Source of the DNA: Mytilus galloprovincialis
Taxonomy: Eukaryota > Mollusca > Bivalvia > Mytilida > Mytilidae
DNA: 64,000 nt
Reading direction: 5' to 3'
Assembly: GCF_965363235.1 (NCBI RefSeq)
Contig: NC_134847.1
Location: forward strand, 59,304,439 to 59,368,438
Shown: positions 24,401 through 36,293 of the stretch, piece by piece
Numbering within the stretch: the stretch's first letter is position 1
Layout of the letters: every line of letters begins with the position of its first letter
Made by a program: the position numbers and the translations under genes
The notes under the pieces: model-generated
Databases searched by the model: none
The model's input: only the letters and a program-made list of their open reading frames with translations
What the model was told of the DNA's origin: nothing

Positions 24401-27400
24401 AAGATAATTGAGATTTTTTACTAGTTTTTTTAGACATCCTTTATCTTCACTAGCAGATGTAAGCAAAGATATTGCCTCTTCTGAAGTCATTCCTGAAATC
24501 TGGACCTCGTACGATGATGCAAGATCTGTGGGATATGATACATTTGAAGTTGCAAGTAGATTAACGTTTTTCATATTAATAAACCTTTGAAGCATTTCGT
24601 ACATGATGTCATCCTTCGGATTGAAAATATCATCCATTACTATAAGATGTTGATGCTGTTGCCATTGTTCTGACTCAAGTGTTCTGAGGACAATGTCAAA
24701 CATGTTGCTCACACATTGCGATAATTTTTTCTGAGAAATAAGATGATCCTCATAATTGTTCAATGTTGACAACAAAGTGGCAAGGGAAAGGTGTGTGCTC
24801 TCAAGAGATTTACTGTTTATCCTCCAAATAACGGATTTCTTGTTTTCTTTGTAAAACTGATTAGCATACCAAAATGCAATTTGTGATTTTCCTACGCCAT
24901 TTGGACCTAAAAGAAAGAAAACAATCAGTAGGGATAAAATCTGTTATAGCGAATTTCTTTAAAATTGTCATTTAAAATAGTAGAAAGTTACTCAGTATTA
25001 GTGTATTAGTCCCCAGACCATTATGCACGTGTATATGACATTACATGTCTTTATTTTCCATGTATGTGAAGTTATCAGCTGGTTTGTTATTCGATATTCG
25101 ATATTCAATATTCAACCGGCTTCTAGCCGTCGGTTCGATATTCAAATTAGTTGAAAATCATAGAAAATTCATATATTTAATAACATTCGTAGCATGATTT
25201 TCAGAGTTTATAAGAGGAGTGAAAAGATACGTAGGAAATGGTTTGATGACCCGGCCCTTCAAGCTGTCGTAAATTCTCGTCGTCCTCGAACATAAACCCT
25301 TATGTAAGTTGCATATTTGTCTTTATGTAATATAGATTTATATAAATAAAACGACATCAAAGTTGGAATTTTTAATATAATATATGATTCAAAAATAACT
25401 AATCACTCTAGAAACATTAAGAAATATGAATAGGAATATTTATGAAAAGCACAAAAAAAAGAGAAAAATGAAATGTATAGCGCAAACCTACCGCTGAAAT
25501 GACGATGAGATCCCCTCCCACCACTCCTGGTCTTTCAATGTCCCTAAATTTCGAGGATATCATAGACTATAAAGGTTGTATCAAAAGGATTTCCCAGAAT
25601 AATGTCATCTTCAATATTTACGGAGGGCTTTAAATTGTCAAAAGTTCAGGACAACGGGCACAGGAAAGTGGTGAGAGCCCCCTAATCTCTCATTCTGTCT
25701 AATATTATGCAGACATGTCCTGAAATTTTTACAATTTTTTGCCCAAAAGTAACAATCTAAGCTCTCCGTAGACATCCGTATTTCTTTTTTGGTCTTTCCA
25801 TAAATATTTCTATTTATATTTCTAAATTTTTCTAGAGGTATCGGATTTTTGTTTTTGTTTTAAGAAATATCATATTGTTATGTTTATCTTTCTTTAATAC
25901 TGGTTAATGAAGTCATTACAGAGTGTACTGGCTGGTCATTATCGCGTAAGATACGATTTTGACATGCTTACATAGCTAATGCATATTGATGACTTTATAG
26001 AGAAGTTCACTGATGCGCGCGCGTCTGGTGTATCAAATTATAATCCTGGTAACTTTGATAACTATTAACACCACTGGGTCGATGCCACTGCTGGTGGACG
26101 TTTCGTCTTCGAGGGTATCACCAGCTCAGTAGTCAGCACTTCTTATTTGACATGAATATCAATTATATGGTCATCTTTATAAATTTCCTGTTTAAAAAAC
26201 TTTGAATATTTGGAAAAACTAAGGATTTTCCTAACCCAGGAGTAAATTACCGTAGCCGTATTTGGCACAACGTTTTGGTATTTTCGGTCCTCAATGCTCT
26301 TCAACTTTGTACTTGTTTGGCTTTTTAAGTGTTTTGATCTGAGCGTCAATGATGAGTCTCATGTAGATGAAAGCGCTGGCTTATTAAATTATAATCCTTT
26401 TACCTTTGATAACTATTTACACCACTGGGTCGATGCCACTATTGGTGGAAGTTTCGTCCCCGAGGGTATCACCAGCTCAGAAGTCAGCACTTCGGTGTTG
26501 ACATGAATATCAATTATATGGTCATTTTTATAAATGTCCATTTACAAACCTTTGAATTTTGGGAAAAACTAAGGATTTTCTGAACCCAGGAGTAGATTAC
26601 CGTAGCCGTATTTGGCGCAACTTTTTGGAATTTTCGGTCCTCAATGCCCTCCAATTTTGTACTTGTTTAACTTTTTAAGTGTTTTGTTCTGAGCGTCACG
26701 GATGAGTCTTATGAAGACGAAACGGGCTTCTGGCGTATTATAAATTATAATATTGGTACCTTTTATAACTATAAGTCGCCATAAACTGAGGGTTGTAGAT
26801 TTATAGCGTAAATGTACAGATGTATTTTGAGAATTGAAAATAGATACAAAAATAATCCGAGCAAGTAAAACACGGATCTACCAATATATACAGTTACATT
26901 TTTGAAATCGTTTTATTGATAAAAACCTTTAGTACATAAAGACAAATATGCAACATACAAAAGGGTTCAATATCGGCAGCTTGAATGGGTCATTAAACGA
27001 TTTTCTACGTAATTTATTATTCATCTTAACTATGAAAATCATACTTTTAAGATTATCAAGTATTATTTTTTGTTGGTGATTTTCAACTAAATTTAAATAT
27101 CGAACCGACTGTTAGCAGCTGGTTGGATATTGAATACAGTATTTGAACAAGCGATAGCCTTTCAAAAAGTGCTATATTCGACTCTTAGCTGATGAAAATG
27201 GAAAGAGCTCTCGCTTTGTAGATTAATTCATTTACTAGAATAGCCACGTGCATCAATCAACAAATTTTACCACACACATGAGGTCACACGTTATGAACTT
27301 GTAGTATCGTTTAAGTTCTTGTTTACTCCAGAAGGTTCGTCTATTTATAGATAAAAGTTACTTGTGTAAAATCTAATTGCTAAAATAGAGACGACAAATC

Positions 27401-30400
27401 CGATACTCTACGGGATTGAAGGACATTTACTAGGTTTGGATTGTCCTAACCAATCAATAAATTTTGATTATTCACGTCTCGTAATATCTTCCAATCAGGT
27501 AGCAAGAATAATTCACGCCCTAAGTGTCCATCGTTCAATTCGTAATATCGACTCCTAGAACGAATATCAAATACTGTAAATTCAGAAATAATTGCGTACA
27601 TTTATTATTGCGATTTTGTCAATTTAGACTTATTAAACGCTATTTTAATTTTTACGAATTTGAGAAAAATCCTGTTTAATTCATATAAAATATTTCAAAA
27701 TGCGAGTTTAAATTATGGCGTTTACAACTCTGTCGCATTTTTGGCAATAATAAAAACCCAATAGTTTCTGAATTAACAGTAACGAACCGGCTGCTAACTT
27801 CACATATATTTTCCATTTAAAAAAAGACGAAGTTGAAGCTATTGAAATTATCATGTTGTTGTTGCAATGACATACTAGAAAATGTGTGTAACAAATCTAG
27901 ACATAAGTTTATTTCACAATCATACAAACAAAATACAAGAATCTATAATTTATTAAATTTTAAAAAGAGGCGAAAGATATTAGTTGGACATTCAATCTCA
28001 CAGGTTAAAAATAAACTGACAACGCCATGGCTAGAAAAGAAAATGTCTAACAAACAAACTATACACAAGACACATTACAGAAAGTAAAGGGTGAGCAACA
28101 CGAATCCGACCAAAACAAAATTGGTTTCACAGGTTTTCCAGATGTGTAAGTACATCCTCTTACACACGTGATACTTGAAAGTGTTGCGCATGTAAGTATA
28201 AACCCAACAATAAGGCTCCGACTTGGAAAATATGAAACAATTAAATTAAGAAATCTTACAGCTTTAATGAAGATTTTTATCTCATATTTTGTATTTTGTA
28301 ACTCTGTACATTGACAGAAACCGCAGACATTTAAAATGATCAGCAAGACACGACCAGAAAAAGCCCACCATATGATTATAACTTGAGACTGAAGTGTTAC
28401 ATTACAAAATAAGAATATAAAAACCACGTCCACTTATATCTGTAGTATTTGTATTTTTGTCTATCTCATGTCAGTTTAGCCTTTTTCAAATGATTTTTTA
28501 TAATTCGTTCTTATGTTGTACTGTTACACCACTGTCGAGGTTAGGGGAGGGTTGGGACCCCGCTAACATGTTTAACCCCGCCACATTCTGTATGTATGTA
28601 TGCTCCCAAGTGAGGAGCCTGTGATTCAGTGGTTGTCGATTGTTTATGTGTTACCTTTTTGTTTTTCGTTCATTTTTCGTACATAAATAAGGCAGTTAGT
28701 TTTCTCGTTTGAATTGTTTTACTTTGTCATTTTGGGGTCGTTTATAGCTGTCTATGTGGTATGGGCTTTGCTCATTGTTGAAGACCTACGGTAACCTAAA
28801 GTTGTTACTAGTTATTTCGGTGTCACTTAGTCTCTTGTGGAGAGTTGTCTCATTTGCAATCATACCACATCTTCTTTTTAATATATACAATAGAATATCA
28901 ATTGAATAAAAAAGACATATAAACAAAAACAAACACTGAACTAATCAGTTTGATCTACGACACAATATAAATACAATATTAAAACATTTGTCCCTATGAA
29001 ACATAGGCGTTACAGATAGTAATTCAAAAGATGTAGTAAGACAATTCTTGCCTGGGACAACAAATTTTGAATTATTTAGTGAAAGAACAACATCTATATA
29101 GCGGAAAGTAGAGTTAAAGGATATTGCTTACTTCTTATCTTTCTTCCTAAGAAGTTCCTGTATGAAGTAAGCCTCATGATAATAAAGAAACAAGTCGGCA
29201 AGAAAAAGGGCACAATTGGTTCCCATAGGAATGCCGATAGTCTGTTGAAAAACACGTCCTCAGAACGTAACTAATTTGTGGTCAATCAAGAAATCCAGCA
29301 TCTTGATAATGTCAGTTTCAGAGAATTTTTTTTTGTTTGAATCAGAGTGATCCTTTACAAAGTAGGATTTATCCCTCCCTAAGACAAGATACTTGTAACT
29401 ACGTTGGCCATTCTTTTTTATGAAACAAAGCAATACCAACTCTTGTCTTTCGAAGATGCACATCTATCCATGTGAGGGACACATGCTCTTTGGAGCCTCT
29501 ATAGTTATTATCATTAACAGTTGTAGTAGTATACATCAATTGCAGTACCTTTTATGAATGCAGCTCCTTTATTCTTCAATAAATCAAAAACTTGATCAGC
29601 CGCAGAAGTCTTTACATAGTGTTCAACAATATTCATTGACGATATATCGTATTTGTCTGAAATGGAAGATAATTAATTTGGCTAGATGTACTGATTTTAC
29701 AAATGAAATAAAGGCTTGAATGTACACGTAATGGATATTTTAAGGCTCTGCTCTTCTTGGCAAAGATGATATTCAAAAGCACCGTCAAAATTTGATTTTA
29801 TCAAAAATAAAATCTTCTGGGGGTCTTTTCGTTAATTTTGTTTTGACATACAAAATCTTATCTCATTGTATCCATATTAAGTCAACAACAGCTAATTATA
29901 AATTTGTATTGATAGTCTTTGTGCAAAGTTTTAAGTTTTTAAAAATCACAGTAATAAGAAGATTTGGTATGAGAGCCAATCAAACAACTATCCATCCATG
30001 TCAAAATTTGTAAAAGTAAACAATTATAATTTAAGTACGGCCTTCAACACGGTGCCTTGGCTGACACCGAACAGCAAGCTATAAAGGGCCCAACAACTGA
30101 CTAGTGTAAAAGCATTCAAACAGGAAAAACAACGGTCTAATTTATATAAAAACGAAAACTGAAAAACACTTATGAACCAAATCAATAATAGACAACCACT
30201 GAACATAAGGTTTCTAACTTACGACAGGTGCAAACAAATTCGGCGAGTTTAAACGTTTTTAAATGCGACAACTTTCACCCTACCCTGTATCAATATAGTG
30301 TAACTTCACAACATAGAAAGACACACTATACAATATCAATTGGAATTGCATATACATATGAATACACTTTTTAAGAAAATAGACAAAAATTTAAAGGTTT

Positions 30401-33400
30401 GAATTTAAAAGTCTTCCAAAAGTTTTTCAAAAATAGTTTTCATAATGTGCTTTTAGAAAATAACAAAAAAAGGTAACGTACTAAATATTTAATTTTGTAC
30501 AATTTGGAAATTAGTATGGCGTTTATTACTGAACTAGTATATATTTGTTTAGGGGCCAGCTGAAGGACGCCTCCGGGTGCAGGAATTTCTCGCTACATTG
30601 AAGACCTGTTGATGACCTTCTGCTGTTGTTTTTTTCTATGGTCGGGTTGTTGTCTCTTTGGCACATTCCCCATTTCCATTCTCAATTTTATTTTAGAAAA
30701 TAACAAAAAAAAAATTGAAGTTAACGTACTTGTTTTCTTGTTAAAGAAACCTAAATAGATAAATTTGCCGTACATTCCTTTCAATTCTGTATCTTTATTT
30801 AACTTCTAGTATCTGAATCTAACTTCATTAAAGTGAATTAATTAAAGAAAAACGAATTGATAGATTACCAAGTAAGAAAACGTTTAAGAAAACATTTGAC
30901 ATTCCGGTATCAATTTTTGCTAATTTAAATATAGATCTAGACCGATTGCTATCTGCTGTTTTATGAGTCTATTGAAGACGAAACGTGCGTCTGGCGTTCT
31001 AAATTTAAGCCTGGTATTTATAATAAGTATTTTTACAATCCAAAAATGGTTGAAGACTTCTGGTCTACCTTAAATATCAATGAGAACCCGGGAATAGATT
31101 ACCTTAGCTGCAATTAGCAAAACCTTTCGTAATTTTTGGTCCCCAGTTATCTTCAACTTCGTATTTTCATCCCTGGTATCTATGGTGATTTTATTATCAA
31201 GACAATTAGCATTCATCAGCGTCACCGTTAAAAACAAGAAAGTTAGGTTTTAGCGTCTTTAAAGTCCAGATCATTTTTGAATTAAGTATAGGTAAAAGAG
31301 GGATGAAAGATACCAGAGGGACAGTCAAACTCATAAGTCGAAAATAAACAGACAACGCCATGGCTAAAAATGAAAAAGACAAACAGACAAATAATAGTAC
31401 ACATGACACAACATAGAAAACTAAAGACTAAGCAACACGAACCCCACTAAAACTGGGGGTGATCTCATGTGCTCCGGAAAGGTAAGCAGATCCTGCTCAT
31501 GGGCGAATCCAGCCATTTTTAAAAAGGGGGTCCCAACCCAGGATAAAAGGGGGGTGGTTCCAACTATGTTCCCATTCAAATCCATTGATTGGCCAAAAAA
31601 AGGGTGGTTCCCACCGACGGACCGCCCCTTAATCTGCCACTGCTGCTCCACATGTGGCAACCGTCGTGTTGCTCATGTTATTACAAACCCGGTATATAGT
31701 CTATTTCGTTAGGTCAAATTTATGAAAGGGTAGAGGATTGTAGTTACGACGTAAGGAACATATCCGATATCATCTGTGAAACCATAACGGTCGACCAACT
31801 CGTCATGGCGTCCGTAAAATTTATGAAGTGATGATTTCAACTTCACCATTTTGAACTCTTGGTTAAATAGCTTCCTTTTGAGCAGCAACCATCTATCAAG
31901 GAAATCATGATAAAAAATACAAGCACGGGAATATCGTATCAATTGGGAGATATATACGCCGTATGCAGGTGCTTCTGGAATGTTGCTACTAAAAATGTAA
32001 AAGTTTTAATAAAAATAAGATTATTTTACCTATTACTAATTTGTCTGGATCTACAGAAAACAAGCATATATATTTATTTGATCTCTCGAATATATTATTT
32101 GGGTGAGTTTAATAGATCCATATTAACATTTAAAATACCTGAAAAGGTGTTTTATCTTTTTCTTCAATTATTTTCGATGATTTTGAGAAAAAAAACTAAA
32201 TGGAAAGGTCCTGTTCTTGAAAATTTAGATAGTGTTCCTGTTGCCATAAAGATAAGGTGACCTAGATATTGTCTGAGATGTGTTTGTATTAAGTTAAAGC
32301 TCCTCTAAGCTAAAATTCTGTTTTTGTTATGCATAATCTGAAATAAGATAAAGTCTTCTATAGTGACAAAAACTTTACTAAATTGAAATCTATGTAATAT
32401 CAGATTTTACCTTTGTTGAATGTTCTTTGAGGCGTGATAGTTAAGTCATAAGCACCAACTATTGTAGCTAATCTTCCACATTTTTTCTCCAACAAATTAT
32501 GCAACAGAGACACATTTTTCTGAGACAACAAATCTCGTTTTTCTAATGTAGTAATGAGATCTTGGCCATCTTCTATATTTTCTAGTTCTCCATTTGTAAG
32601 AGTGCTTCTTAGACTAAATTTCAAGTGTTTGATATCATCTGAAATTTAAAAAAAAAACTTTAATAAAAAAAACATCTGTGGTTGATTGTTTTTTCTCTCT
32701 CTCTCTAAAGTCAAAGGGATCGAAATATTGAAAATAATAATTTAGCAGTTGACAACGTAGACCTGTCCAGCAACAAGAAAAATGAAACATATATTCAAAT
32801 TGAGAATAGAAATGGGGAATGTGTCAAAGCGTCAAAACCCGACTAAAGAAAGGTAAACAGTTGTTTAATTATGTTCTGTTTTAACACCATAACGTACTGT
32901 AACTTTGTGAAAGTTGTCCTTTCAGACAAAAAGAAATAGGAACCGGGACTCTGATTTTCTTTCTACAAAACAAATTAGGTACATTCCTTACATATTCCTT
33001 TATAAAAGAAAGGTTGCCTGTATATCAAAGTGTTAAAAATTGAATCATACAGAAAAAAAATTGTGTTTTAAAACACTGTTTTGATAATAAAATGAAGCAA
33101 AAATGAAATATATTCTTGTATCAAAACTTGTATATTTCATTTTGATTAAAAATCTACCCTGATTGTGATTTGCTATTGTATAATCCAAGATGATAAAAGA
33201 CATGGAATCAACTGTAACTTGTATTTGTTATGGATTCCCAACTCCCCTTTGCTGAAATTTTATTTTTAAAAAGCAGATAAAATCAAGTGGTATAGACATG
33301 ATTGAGTATTGTGTTCTACGCATTCTGCGTTGTAATTACATAATAGTTATAGATAAACTGGTTATTATCGTGTGATAAAGACTGCATAAAGGACAGTATT

Positions 33401-36293
33401 ATTGACTACGACAGCTATAATGACTGACTCCTACGCATCTCAAAAACAAACAAAAAAGATTACTGATTGTACTGATAGTCTATTATCGAGCGTAGCGACA
33501 TTTGATACTTTATGCATAATAATTCAAATATTTTATTTAAAGGAAGACAAACATCTTTATTATAAATAGTGCATGTTCCTGGTAATTTCTGTTATGTTTG
33601 TGTTTTGTTTTCTTATATGAAATAATATTTCAAGGTCGAAGCAAAATTCGAAGTTAAACAAAGTTCATTTCAAATTTCTAGATTGCTTCCTCTTGTGTAC
33701 AATAACAAAAATGTAATTCAGTTTGTCTTTTTCAATAGCATATAAACTCATCATACATGCCATGATTAAAAAAATGTACGCCAAACGCGCGTTTTGTCTA
33801 CAAAAAGCTAATTTAATAAAGGGCTGCGCTTTAGCGCATGATACGCCCGTTGCTCTTTTAACTTGTCTTTTATGCTTTAAATGAATTTATATGATCAACT
33901 AGAAATATATATACAAATCAAAAGGGATGTTACATTAATATATTCACCAAAGTTTCATAAAATCCCCCTTTTTAAAGTATAAAAATTCATTACTTAAGAA
34001 AACGTAAAATCTAAAATTTATAAAAATGAAAAGGGAGCTTATGTCAATAGATATAAACAATTTATCAAAGTTGCATAAAATTTTGTGAAAGTGTTAGTTA
34101 TTGTCCCAAAATTGGAAAATCCCCCTCTTTTTTAAGCATAAAAATTCATAACACGGAAATGTAAAATCTGAAATTTATAAAAATTGAAAGGGAGCTTACA
34201 TCAATAGATATAAACAATTCACCAAAGTTTCATGGACATTGGTGAAAGCCTTTTTGAGTTATTGTCCGAAGTGTTGAAAATCCCCCTTTTTTTTATGAAT
34301 AAAGCCCCATAAATCCAAAACTTAAAATTTGAAATTTATAAAAATTGAAAGGGAGTTTACATCAATAGATATAAACAATTCACCAAAGTTTCATGGACAT
34401 TGGTGAAAGCCTTTTTGAGTTATTGGCCGAAGTGTTGAAAATCCCCCTTTTTTTATGAATAAAGCCCCATAAATCCAAAACTTAAAATCTGAAATTTATA
34501 AAAATTGAAAGGGAGCTTACATCAATAGATATAAACAATTCACCAAAGTTTCATGGACATTGGTGAAAGCCTTTTTGAGTTATTGTCCGAAGTGTTGAAA
34601 ATCCCCCTTTTTTATATGAATAAAGCCCCATAAATCCAAAACTTAAAATCTGAAATTTATCAAAATTGAAAGGGAGCTTACATCAATAGATATAAACAAT
34701 TCACCAAAGTTTCATGGACATTGGTGAAAGCCTTTTTGAGTTATTGTCCGAAGTGTTGAAAATCCCCCCCTTTTTTATAAATAAAGCCCCATAAATCCAA
34801 AACTTAAAATCTGAAATTTATCAAAATTGAAAGGGAGCTTACATCAATAGATATAAACAATTCACCAAAGTTTCATGGACATTGGTGAAAGCCTTTTTGA
34901 GTTATTGTCCGAAGTGTTGAAAATCCCCCCTTTTTTATGAATAAAGCCCCATAAATCCAAAACTTAAAATCTGAAATTCAAAAAAAAACGAAAGGGAGCT
35001 TACGTCAATAGATATAAACAATTCACTTAAGTTTCATGGAAATTGGTGAAAGCGTTTTTGAGTTATTGTCCGAAGTGTGGACGGACGGACGGACGGACGG
35101 ACGGACGGACAACGGTATACCATAATACGTCCTGTCTAAAAGACGACGGGCGTATAAAAAGGTTGAAAAGGCTAAACAAACAAAAAATGTAAATAGCTTA
35201 GACATAGATGTAACTGAAAGGCAAATATTTCAGATTAAATATAAGTCTGTTTCACTGAATAGTAAACCGCTTTAGTAAATAATTTAAGTAAGTTTGTAAA
35301 ATTGATACAAGGCACAAACATGGGGTTTCATTTGTCAGAAACAAGTCGGAGGAAAATTCAAATCATCATCAATGAACGATTAATTTAATTTCCACAGCAA
35401 CAGACCTTTATTCAAGAGATATTTCATGGTGAATTAACTCATCATAGATATCAGGACTAAATTTTATATATACGCCAGACGCGCGTTTCGTCTACAAAAG
35501 ACTCATCAGTGACGCTCGAATCCAAAAAAGTTTTAAAAAAGCCAAATAAAGTACGAAGTTGAAGAGCATTGAGATCCAAAATTCCTAAAAGTGTTGCCAA
35601 ATACAGCTAAGGTAATCTATGCCTGAGGTAGAAAAGCCTTAGTATTTCAAAAAATTCAAAATTGTGCACCGTAAATAATTGCAGCTGCATTTCACCAGAT
35701 ACCCTTTCGTCAGTCAGCTGTATCTATGCGTACTGCATATAGCCAAGAATCATTCCTTGCACACTACAATGACCCATTTCATTCAGCACATCCATGTATT
35801 TTAGTTTTGTTTAGTTTTAAAGCAGTGGGCTTTAAATATTTAGCACGCTACGACATGTAAAATCAAGAATTTTAATCGTTAGATTTGCTGTATTTACATT
35901 TTTATCTGTAAAAATTTAGAGAAACAAGTGTTGTGCGTAATAAAACGGACTTAAATCCCACCCTAAAATAACAGTTGAATAAATAAATAAGTATAATCTA
36001 TTCCATGACCATTAATAATGTAAGATTGTAGCATATTATTTTATTAGACTCATCAGTGACGCTCAGATCAAAATAGTTTGAAAGCCAATCAAGTAAAAAG
36101 TTGTGTACACTCTTATCGGAAGTGAACACGCGAGGATAATTCATGTCAACGCAATGAACTACCAGACCGTAAAATATCCATAAAATATGCATTTAACAAA
36201 TTAAAATTTTATGAACTTACCTGAATTTAAATCGTCAACAATTTTCTGACACATCGCATTGTACTTTGAAAATGTGGAAGATGCATATGCCAT
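21271..36293 (-). CDS. DED-NB-ARC STAND ATPase (paralogue B)
   Basis: Phase-consistent exons: 36293-36221 (ATG), 32638-32411, 29656-29549, 24906-22523 and 21979-21785 (stop TAA), about 995 aa. DED is at residues ~9-88. Exon 3 leads straight into the Walker A loop GPNGVGKS, split across exons 3 and 4 (residues 137-144). Walker B is LIVMDD (~229), a LLATSN sensor strand lies at ~255, LNYLPLAIS (GLPL-like) at ~306, and EMHGL, corresponding to the MHD motif, at ~428. After the winged helix the rest is helical, with TPR-like repeats near the end (residues ~820-930). Such proteins act as ATP-switched scaffolds like APAF1, here with a DED to recruit effectors in the cytoplasm; that role is inferred from the family. 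An alternative end uses a donor at 21798 (AAG|GTTTTT) and exon 21460-21271, adding a coiled-coil tail (about 1054 aa). A pearl-like element sits in intron 1 and RT fragments in intron 2; neither hits an exon. Confidence 0.85.
21990..22522 (-). other. Intron 4 of the DED-NB-ARC gene
   Basis: Between donor at 22522 and acceptor at 21980. AT-rich, with a short TA run near 22090. The reading frame of the large exon continues 22 codons into this intron to a stop at 22457, which is not part of the protein if the donor AAAG|GTAAAT is used. Confidence 0.6.
25085..25375 (+). repeat. Inverted repeat pair, left member
   Basis: Starts with gatattcgatattcaatatt, has ggttcgatattcaaattagttgaaaatca in the middle (given in part) and ends around taaataaaacgac. 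The same order of blocks appears reversed at 26885-27165. Both lie in intron 3 of the DED-NB-ARC gene. Confidence 0.75.
25376..26039. other. Intron 3 sequence
   Basis: AT-rich intronic DNA of the DED-NB-ARC gene between the inverted repeat member and the tandem mussel repeats. No exon or regulatory motif could be supported. Confidence 0.5.
26040..26760 (+). repeat. Tandem mussel repeats, ~345 bp unit
   Basis: The block caccactgggtcgatgcca appears at 26069 and 26412, and gagcgtca...gatgagtc appears at 26340 and 26692. A unit has two halves: one with gtatcaccagctcag and tgacatgaatatcaattata, the other with gccgtatttggc to the cgcgtctggcg-like core. The core is degraded in each copy. A reverse version with both halves lies at 49845-50215. 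Confidence 0.8.
26885..27165 (-). repeat. Inverted repeat pair, right member
   Basis: Reverse complement of the blocks at 25085-25375: the reading tcggttcgatatttaaattt followed by agttgaaaatcacc, later gttgcatatttgtctttatg and an ataaaacga end. Similarity is obvious but diverged. Together they flank about 1.5 kb. Confidence 0.75.
27166..27955. other. Intron 3 sequence, nothing recognised
   Basis: AT-rich intronic DNA. A stretch near 27570-27780 (ctgtaaattcagaaataatt ... gaattaacagtaac) resembles the short repeats at 49400-49620 and 60040-60440, so part is a dispersed repeat. Confidence 0.5.
27960..28885. repeat. Two dispersed mollusc repeats in intron 3
   Basis: 27960-28110 is a reverse copy of the gccatggcgttgtc family. 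28500-28885 carries gtatgggctttgctcattgt, then cttgtggagagttgtctcat and cataccacatcttc; the same string of blocks is at 60120-60320 and a short piece at 5330-5390. The two are separated by unrecognised DNA, including a 124-codon minus ORF without domains. Confidence 0.65.
29040..29463 (-). pseudogene. Reverse transcriptase fragment (GIPMGTNCA type)
   Basis: The minus-strand reading runs from ERQELVLLCF through KMLDFLIDHKLVTF, then a stop and frameshift, then QTIGIPMGTNCALFLADLF and, after another stop, FRYIDVVLSLNNSKF. These are RT motif B and C of a family common in molluscs with GIPMGTNCAPLLADLF and YIDDVLSLNN; here the second catalytic Asp is Val. It resembles Penelope-like RTs by the (A/I)PMGT motif, but I am not certain of the class. 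It lies in intron 2 to 3 territory just below exon 3 of the DED-NB-ARC gene and is dead. Confidence 0.75.
29950..30700. repeat. Dispersed repeats in intron 2
   Basis: 29950-30300 (blocks gccttcaacacggtgccttg and caacaactgactagtgtaaa) is the same family as 62385-62720 in the SAMD9-like gene. 30545-30690 (ggggccagctgaaggacgcc to ggcacattccccatttccat) is the inverse of 52225-52380. Both are short interspersed repeats of unknown class. Confidence 0.7.
30955..31700. repeat. Dispersed repeats in intron 2, continued
   Basis: 30960-31190 carries gacgaaacgtgcgtctggcg, a copy of the mussel repeat. 31285-31480 is a reverse copy of the gccatggcgttgtc family that runs into a tail with gatctcatgtgctccggaaa and, after about 130 bp of G-rich inserted sequence, caaccgtcgtgttgctcatg near 31660. 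Confidence 0.7.
31709..31942 (-). pseudogene. C-terminal fragment of a mollusc RT protein
   Basis: The minus reading has FLDRWLLLKRKLFNQEFKMV, then KLKSSLHKFYGRHDELVDRY. I recognise this as the C-terminal end that usually follows the GIPMGTNCA-type RT in molluscs. It lies on the wrong side of the RT piece at 29040-29463 to be one element in original order, so it is a separate fragment. Confidence 0.65.
33817..35157 (-). mobile_element. Pearl/HINE-like Helentron-derived element
   Basis: Inserted in intron 1 of copy B; copy A keeps the empty site (gctaatttaaaaagg at about 1598-1612). Read on the minus strand it has a 5' subterminal repeat TATACGCCCGTCG, an ACGG microsatellite (35078-35110), seven tandem units of ~160 bp, an inverted copy of the subterminal repeat (ATACGCCCGT at 33841-33850), and a 3' hairpin TGCGC-TAAA-GCGCA (33824-33837). 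It integrated between two T's with no target duplication. Helentron-associated elements in flies (DINE-1) and bivalve pearl/CvA elements have just this plan. It has no coding capacity. Confidence 0.85.
33964..35085. repeat. Seven tandem ~160 bp units
   Basis: A C-run marker (aaaatccccc) occurs at 33964, 34121, 34282, 34443, 34603, 34764 and 34925, giving periods of 157, 161, 161, 160, 161 and 161. The first two units are diverged and the inner five nearly identical, suggesting recent expansion. The unit size equals that of the bivalve BIV160/pearl core repeats known from the literature; sequence identity with those was not tested. Confidence 0.93.
35455..35710 (-). repeat. Mussel 'cgcgcgt' repeat, copy B duplicate
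   Basis: The counterpart of 1895-2165 after the segmental duplication, with the same block order and only a few substitutions. Confidence 0.8.

Noticed and set aside
28059..28433. 124-codon minus-strand ORF
   Set aside because: Part overlaps a dispersed repeat and the rest shows no domain or splice signals; it lies in an intron.
33964..35085. Possible CRISPR-like array
   Set aside because: Units are ~160 bp, directly adjacent, with no unique spacers, in an animal genome; it is a transposon-borne satellite.
35072..35110. ACGG run as a telomere-like or functional tandem motif
   Set aside because: It is the microsatellite expected next to the end of pearl-like elements.
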